Assembly: GCA_964347325.1 (NCBI GenBank)
Contig: CAYFYA010000012.1
Coordinates: 1 to 43,500, forward strand
Source: JAJISG01 sp964347325
Lineage (GTDB): Archaea > Thermoplasmatota > Thermoplasmata > RBG-16-68-12 > JAJISG01
DNA length: 43,500 nucleotides
Direction: 5' to 3'
Part shown: positions 40,274 to 43,500 of the stretch, one piece after another
Layout: each line of letters opens with the position of its first letter
Position numbering within the stretch: the stretch's first letter is position 1
Program-made: the position numbers and the translations under genes
The notes under the pieces: generated by a model
Database searches by the model: none
What the model was told of the DNA's origin: nothing
What the model saw: the letters and a program-made list of their open reading frames with translations, nothing else

Positions 40274-40822
40274 TCAGACATGGGTCCTCTGCTTCGGCTT
40301 CCTCATGATTCTGAAGGCGGCGACCAGAAGGACCAACGCGGCCACTGCCAAGAGTACAGCTGCCACAATCCCATCCGTGCTTCGCGGTTGGCCGGGAAGA
40401 ATGCCGGGGTCGGATCCGGGATCATCGAACTCCGCGAGGGCATCACCCCTCCCCGTTGTCGGGCCCCCTGAGATAAGGCCGGAGGGTGCGAGCATGGCAG
40501 CCGCCAGGACTAGGGCCGCTAGGATGAACACAATGATGCTTGACGACAATAGAATGACGATCTTGGTGCCGTCGTTGGGATTCAGCAAGTCCTGGCCCTT
40601 CCGGTTCAAGCCATAGTAGACGAAGCCGTGGTCCACGTACCTCTTCACAAGGCCTCCGTCAACAAGCTTCTTCAGATGTCTGTGCACGGCTGCCTTGTCG
40701 ATGCTTAGGGCCTCAGCCAGCTGCTTGACGGTCCTCCGCATGGTCTGGAGGGACCGCAGTATCTCTAGCCTCGTGTCTGAGGCCAACGCGAAGAGGGCCT
40801 TCTTGTCCAGCTCCACCCGCAT
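40274..40822 (-). CDS. membrane-tethered winged-helix (ArsR-like) regulator
   Basis: This 182-residue protein starts at ATG 40822. The frame opens at 40918, but TATA at 40858-40864 supports the later start and normal ArsR N-terminus MRVELDKKALFALASDTRL. Residues 1-85 are a winged helix: RLEILRSLQ, TVKQLAEALSIDKAAVHRHL, LVDGGLVKRY and VYYGLNRKG. Two TM helices follow (about 86-110 and 152-174), with an acidic, Gly/Pro-rich loop between them that would lie outside the cell, and a basic tail RKPKQRTH. It may sense an envelope or membrane signal and regulate a nearby gene, such as the divergent/neighbouring surface propeller or the cox pair. Target unknown. Confidence 0.8.
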   Translation of the reverse strand: MRVELDKKALFALASDTRLEILRSLQTMRRTVKQLAEALSIDKAAVHRHLKKLVDGGLVKRYVDHGFVYYGLNRKGQDLLNPNDGTKIVILLSSSIIVFILAALVLAAAMLAPSGLISGGPTTGRGDALAEFDDPGSDPGILPGQPRSTDGIVAAVLLAVAALVLLVAAFRIMRKPKQRTHV

Positions 40823-40857
40823 CGCTTTGCCTTCAGGGGAGTATCGAGCCCCTAGGC

Positions 40858-40864
40858 CATATAG
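40858..40864 (-). promoter_or_regulatory. TATA box of the membrane regulator gene
   Basis: CTATATG on the minus strand lies within the 3' end of the preceding frame and about 36-42 bases before ATG 40822. It decides for the shorter protein over the frame opening at 40918, which would also overlap the propeller gene. Confidence 0.4.
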
Positions 40865-40895
40865 ATGGCCTTCGCGGGCAGTACGGTGCGCTAGC

Positions 40896-42761
40896 TCACT
40901 CGGTCCCGTAGATGACATCGTTGACGGGCTCCATGTCCTCGATGTTGTTGGCCTTCAGCATGGTGTCCGAAACGGTGTACAGGTAGTCACCGATGTACAG
41001 TGACCTCCAGATCCACCTGTCGTACTGCTCGTAGGGGTTCCCATCGTCATCGGTGTGGGTCACCGTTCCGTGGATCGAGAACCCCTCGACGCCCAGGGAG
41101 ATCACGTAGAGCCCCTGCCAGACCGGGTCTCCGTGCGCGTAGGGGGGCACGCCGTAGGGGTACTTGCTCTCATCCACCAACCAAAGGTCTACCGGCAGAG
41201 CGAAGAGGCCGCGATGGAACATCGGTAGGAAGGCCTTGTGGTCCCAAAGGAGGGGCGAACCCGTGCCGCGATCACCGATGTTGAGCTTCGCCACCTCCGT
41301 TGGGTTCTCAACGTCGTTCACGTCGAAGAGGGAGATCTTCAGGCCTTGGTACCAGGCGAAGTCGCCCTCCTCCGCCTCGACCGTGTCCTTCCCGACGCCC
41401 AGGACGAGGCCTTCGTCCACCGGATGCAGGTACTCCGAGAACCCTGGAATCTTCAGGTATCCCAGAACCTCAGGCGAAGTTGGGCTCGAGAGGTCGATGA
41501 CGAAGAATGGGTCCACCTTCTTGAACGTCACCATGTAGAGGGCGTCTCCCACGAAGCGGGCGGAGTAGAGGTGCTCCCCCGGCGCGAGGCCCTCTAGGGC
41601 TCCGACCACCGCCATCGTCTCGTTCAGGACGTACACGCTAGTGGCCTGCTCGGACGTGAAGGTCATCGTGACCACCCTCAGGTAGGAGTCCCGCTCGTCC
41701 AAGGAGAACTGGTCCACCAGCGTCCCGGGGACGCTACCCTCGGCCGCCACCCACAGGTCCAGTCCATCGATGCCGATACGGAATATGGAGGTCGAAGGCC
41801 CTTCGTAAGCCGTTGCGGATCCTCGAGGAGCCCCTATCATGATCGGACCGAAGCCCGTGGCGTGGGTGACGTAGAGGTTCTCGTGAGACATGTAGACGGT
41901 TGACGCATAGCCCGCTATGATGGAGATTGAGTCCGCCTCGCCAGCCACCGGGTCTATGGCCATGATGTTGACATAGGTGGTGGCGGCATCGGCTGCCGGA
42001 TCGTAGTAGATCTTCCCGGGCTCGACTTCCCCGCAGGCGGAGTCCACGCAGGAGGAGGGCGTCTTGCTGATGTTCCCCCAGTTGATGTAGTCCGTGGCGA
42101 CGATGTAGACCATGTCCGAGGTCATCCTGGAGGCGGCATATGTGCCAGAGATCTCGAAGGTGTGGACCAGGGAAGGCTCAGAGTCAGAGTCCGTCGATAG
42201 GACGGATACGATGGTCTTCAACTCCGGGGGTTCCCAAAGGGACGGGTCGTAGAATCCGTCGTCGATGAGGACCTCTCGTTCAGCGTAGGCCGTTGTGCTA
42301 CTAACCACAATGATGCTATCGTGGAGTATGAAGAGGCCGAAGATCTGAGCTCCCACGCCGTCCCCAACGAGATCCTCAATCTGGATGACATGAGCCACGG
42401 CCATCTCCTCGGGCGGGTAGGACCTTATGATCGTCACTCTCGACGCGCTGGAGACGTAGACAAACTCCCCGTCCGTCTTGACCCTGTCAAGCTCATCGAT
42501 GCCCTCCACCTGGACGTTGGTCCCTGAATAGTCCGTCGCACCCTCAGCGGTGGAGAGTTCGGTGAGTATGCCATAGTCCTCATATCCCCTGCTCGATCCA
42601 CTTCGTCGACTCTCAAGGTATGAGAGGAGCTCGTACTTGCTGCTGAAGCTCGTCATTGCCGTGCGGGTATCGTCACCTTGGTTGAGTGCGAGAAGTGCCG
42701 CGAGGCCGCTCAAGAGGAGCAACGAGACAACTAGCAGCGCGAGCCTACCCTTTGTTGTCAC
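40896..42761 (-). CDS. secreted/anchored beta-propeller domain protein (Beta_propel, PF09826 type)
   Basis: This 621-residue protein has an N-terminal hydrophobic segment (about 6-26, LALLVVSLLLLSGLAALLAL) acting as signal or anchor. The family hallmark TNVQVEGIDELDRVKTDG is at about 80-97, followed by FVYVSSASRVTIIRSYPP, and the repeated beta-propeller blades run to the end, with ISLFDVNDVENPTEVAKLNIG near 482 and WSLYIGDYLYTVSDT-type closing strands. The family is common on archaeal and bacterial surfaces; its function is not known, but copies often occur near sensory or redox genes. Two Cys (SSCVDSACGE near 238) may form a disulfide. Start GTG 42761, no Shine-Dalgarno seen; an A-rich CAAAAAAGGG near 42795 on the minus strand may be the TATA element. 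Confidence 0.82.
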   Translation of the reverse strand: MTTKGRLALLVVSLLLLSGLAALLALNQGDDTRTAMTSFSSKYELLSYLESRRSGSSRGYEDYGILTELSTAEGATDYSGTNVQVEGIDELDRVKTDGEFVYVSSASRVTIIRSYPPEEMAVAHVIQIEDLVGDGVGAQIFGLFILHDSIIVVSSTTAYAEREVLIDDGFYDPSLWEPPELKTIVSVLSTDSDSEPSLVHTFEISGTYAASRMTSDMVYIVATDYINWGNISKTPSSCVDSACGEVEPGKIYYDPAADAATTYVNIMAIDPVAGEADSISIIAGYASTVYMSHENLYVTHATGFGPIMIGAPRGSATAYEGPSTSIFRIGIDGLDLWVAAEGSVPGTLVDQFSLDERDSYLRVVTMTFTSEQATSVYVLNETMAVVGALEGLAPGEHLYSARFVGDALYMVTFKKVDPFFVIDLSSPTSPEVLGYLKIPGFSEYLHPVDEGLVLGVGKDTVEAEEGDFAWYQGLKISLFDVNDVENPTEVAKLNIGDRGTGSPLLWDHKAFLPMFHRGLFALPVDLWLVDESKYPYGVPPYAHGDPVWQGLYVISLGVEGFSIHGTVTHTDDDGNPYEQYDRWIWRSLYIGDYLYTVSDTMLKANNIEDMEPVNDVIYGTE

Positions 42762-43222
42762 GGGAAGTGGATTGTGCCGGAGCTACTTCAATCCCTTTTT
42801 TGCGTTGACTCCGGGGTCAACGCCTCGTACCGCGCAGGGTCATCTTTCCCCCGTACTAAAGGGCAATCATCCAGAGAGCTGGGGTCCCCTCTCACGGAGA
42901 ATCGGTGGACCTTAGGCTGTTGAGTGTTGCGGGCCGGACATACCGCTCACGACAGGTACATGTATGCCGCATCTGGCGTGTCCTAGACTCTCGAGGCGAG
43001 TACATCTGGAGCTTTTACATCGGAACTAGGAACATGTTAACAAACCGCTCTATGCTACAGTATAGTCAAACAAGCTTTCTGATGTCATGTCATAACCAGT
43101 CATTGTGTGGGGGGGAGTACTCAACCGCGAGTTGCTCAAGGCGTGCTCTTCCCCACGTTCGCGCCGAGGAGGGGCGCGGTAGAAGTACCCAGGGCTCGCC
43201 TGGCGGGGGGAGGTGAGAGAAG
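42762..43222. other. intergenic region between divergent exported-protein genes
   Basis: These 461 bases hold the promoters of the propeller gene (minus) and of the exported protein at 43223 (plus). Short perfect dyads TACATGTA (42957-42964) and AACATGTT (43031-43038) share the core ACATGT. A possible TATA for the plus gene is near 43071. No RNA gene or credible coding frame was seen. Confidence 0.4.
43209..43216 (+). promoter_or_regulatory. ribosome binding site of the right-edge gene
   Basis: GGAGGTGA lies six bases before GTG 43223 and fixes that start. Confidence 0.7.
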
Positions 43223-43500
43223 GTGAGAAGAGTCGCAATCGGCTTGCTGGTCGTAGTCGCCTTCCTGCTCGTCTCAACGATGGGGGTCCAGGCGAAGGCC
43301 TCGAAGACACCCGTGCAAATCCAAGTTTCCTTTGTGACTGTCGACCCCGGTCGGATATGGGTCGATGGCGACGGTGTCCTTCACATCAGGGGACTCCAGA
43401 CCCAGGACGTCATCAGCGGCGACATCCTCGGGACGGGCAGCCAGGTGGTGAACGCCAACATTGATTCGTTTGGCAACGGTGACAACTTGGTGTCGTTCAG
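43223..43500 (+). CDS. exported protein, N-terminal part only
   Basis: GTG at 43223 opens a frame that continues past the right edge; 92 residues are seen. It begins MRRVAIGLLVVVAFLLVSTMG, shown to residue 20 as a typical signal peptide, with cleavage likely after VQAKA. The mature start is beta-rich (VQIQVSFVTVDPGRIWVDGDG, cited up to the VDGDG turn) with GVLHIRGLQTQDVISGDILG. The strong GGAGGTGA site supports the start. No family is recognised with certainty; a small secreted beta-sandwich domain is likely. Confidence 0.7.
   Translation, partial: MRRVAIGLLVVVAFLLVSTMGVQAKASKTPVQIQVSFVTVDPGRIWVDGDGVLHIRGLQTQDVISGDILGTGSQVVNANIDSFGNGDNLVSF

Noticed and set aside
1..43500. tRNA or rRNA genes
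   Set aside because: Reading for T-loop-like motifs and rRNA signatures gave none; a covariance search could still find an intron-bearing tRNA.

Overview
This is a GC-rich archaeal chromosome segment with 30-odd genes. No rRNA, tRNA, CRISPR array, insertion sequence or phage gene was seen. Archaeal origin is inferred from TATA-box promoters close to start codons (several probably leaderless or short-leader GTG/TTG starts), a bacterio-opsin-activator type HTH_10 regulator, and the archaeal-style redox enzymes: 2-oxoacid:ferredoxin and indolepyruvate:ferredoxin oxidoreductases and Mvh hydrogenase/HdrA. Heme-copper oxidase subunits III and IV together with these enzymes suggest a flexible heterotroph living on amino acids and organic acids, able both to respire and to handle H2/ferredoxin. 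A Thermoplasmatota-type lineage is plausible, but taxonomy cannot be fixed from the sequence alone.

Layout. (1) 1-6450, minus strand: a tightly overlapping operon that starts with a winged-helix/ferredoxin fusion, continues with 2-oxoacid:ferredoxin oxidoreductase alpha, beta and gamma, and ends in a very long HdrA-type flavoprotein (two HdrA halves plus MvhD, QmoA-QmoB-like) that runs off the left edge. (2) 6519-13372: HTH_10 regulator, BASS-type transporter, membrane-anchored endonuclease/exonuclease/phosphatase protein, a BtrH-like unknown, ATP-type PEP carboxykinase and a small winged-helix protein. (3) 13362-17579: a large surface protein with seven Ig-like repeats and a PKD domain. (4) 17748-21150: small genes, namely a terpenoid-cyclase-fold protein, AlkD-like repair protein, VOC protein, a DsrE-TusA sulfur-carrier pair behind two perfect inverted repeats, and a GNAT acetyltransferase. 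(5) 21533-23388: a cytochrome b561-type membrane protein with an extracytoplasmic DOMON-like domain and a 4-TM partner, preceded by two 180-bp-spaced structured repeats and a truncated hypF remnant.

(6) 23735-34455, minus strand: the centrepiece, a contiguous set HdrD-like / EtfB / EtfA / membrane HdrDE-like (EMO-type) / HdrA / MvhD / MvhG / MvhA / hydrogenase protease / hypF remnant. Its gene order suggests one electron-transfer system joining acyl-CoA-derived electrons (Etf), the quinone pool (EMO), ferredoxin and H2. (7) 34636-37076: IorB and IorA, divergent from (8) a malic enzyme with two N-terminal CBS domains (37313-39097). (9) 39148-43500: cytochrome oxidase subunits III and IV without I and II, a membrane-tethered winged-helix regulator, a secreted beta-propeller protein, and the start of another exported protein at the right edge.

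As a working picture, Kor and Ior oxidise 2-oxoacids from amino acids and the TCA cycle to reduce ferredoxin. The HdrA proteins, Mvh hydrogenase, Etf and EMO redistribute these electrons among ferredoxin, H2, Etf and quinone. Malic enzyme and PEP carboxykinase connect C4 acids to pyruvate and PEP.
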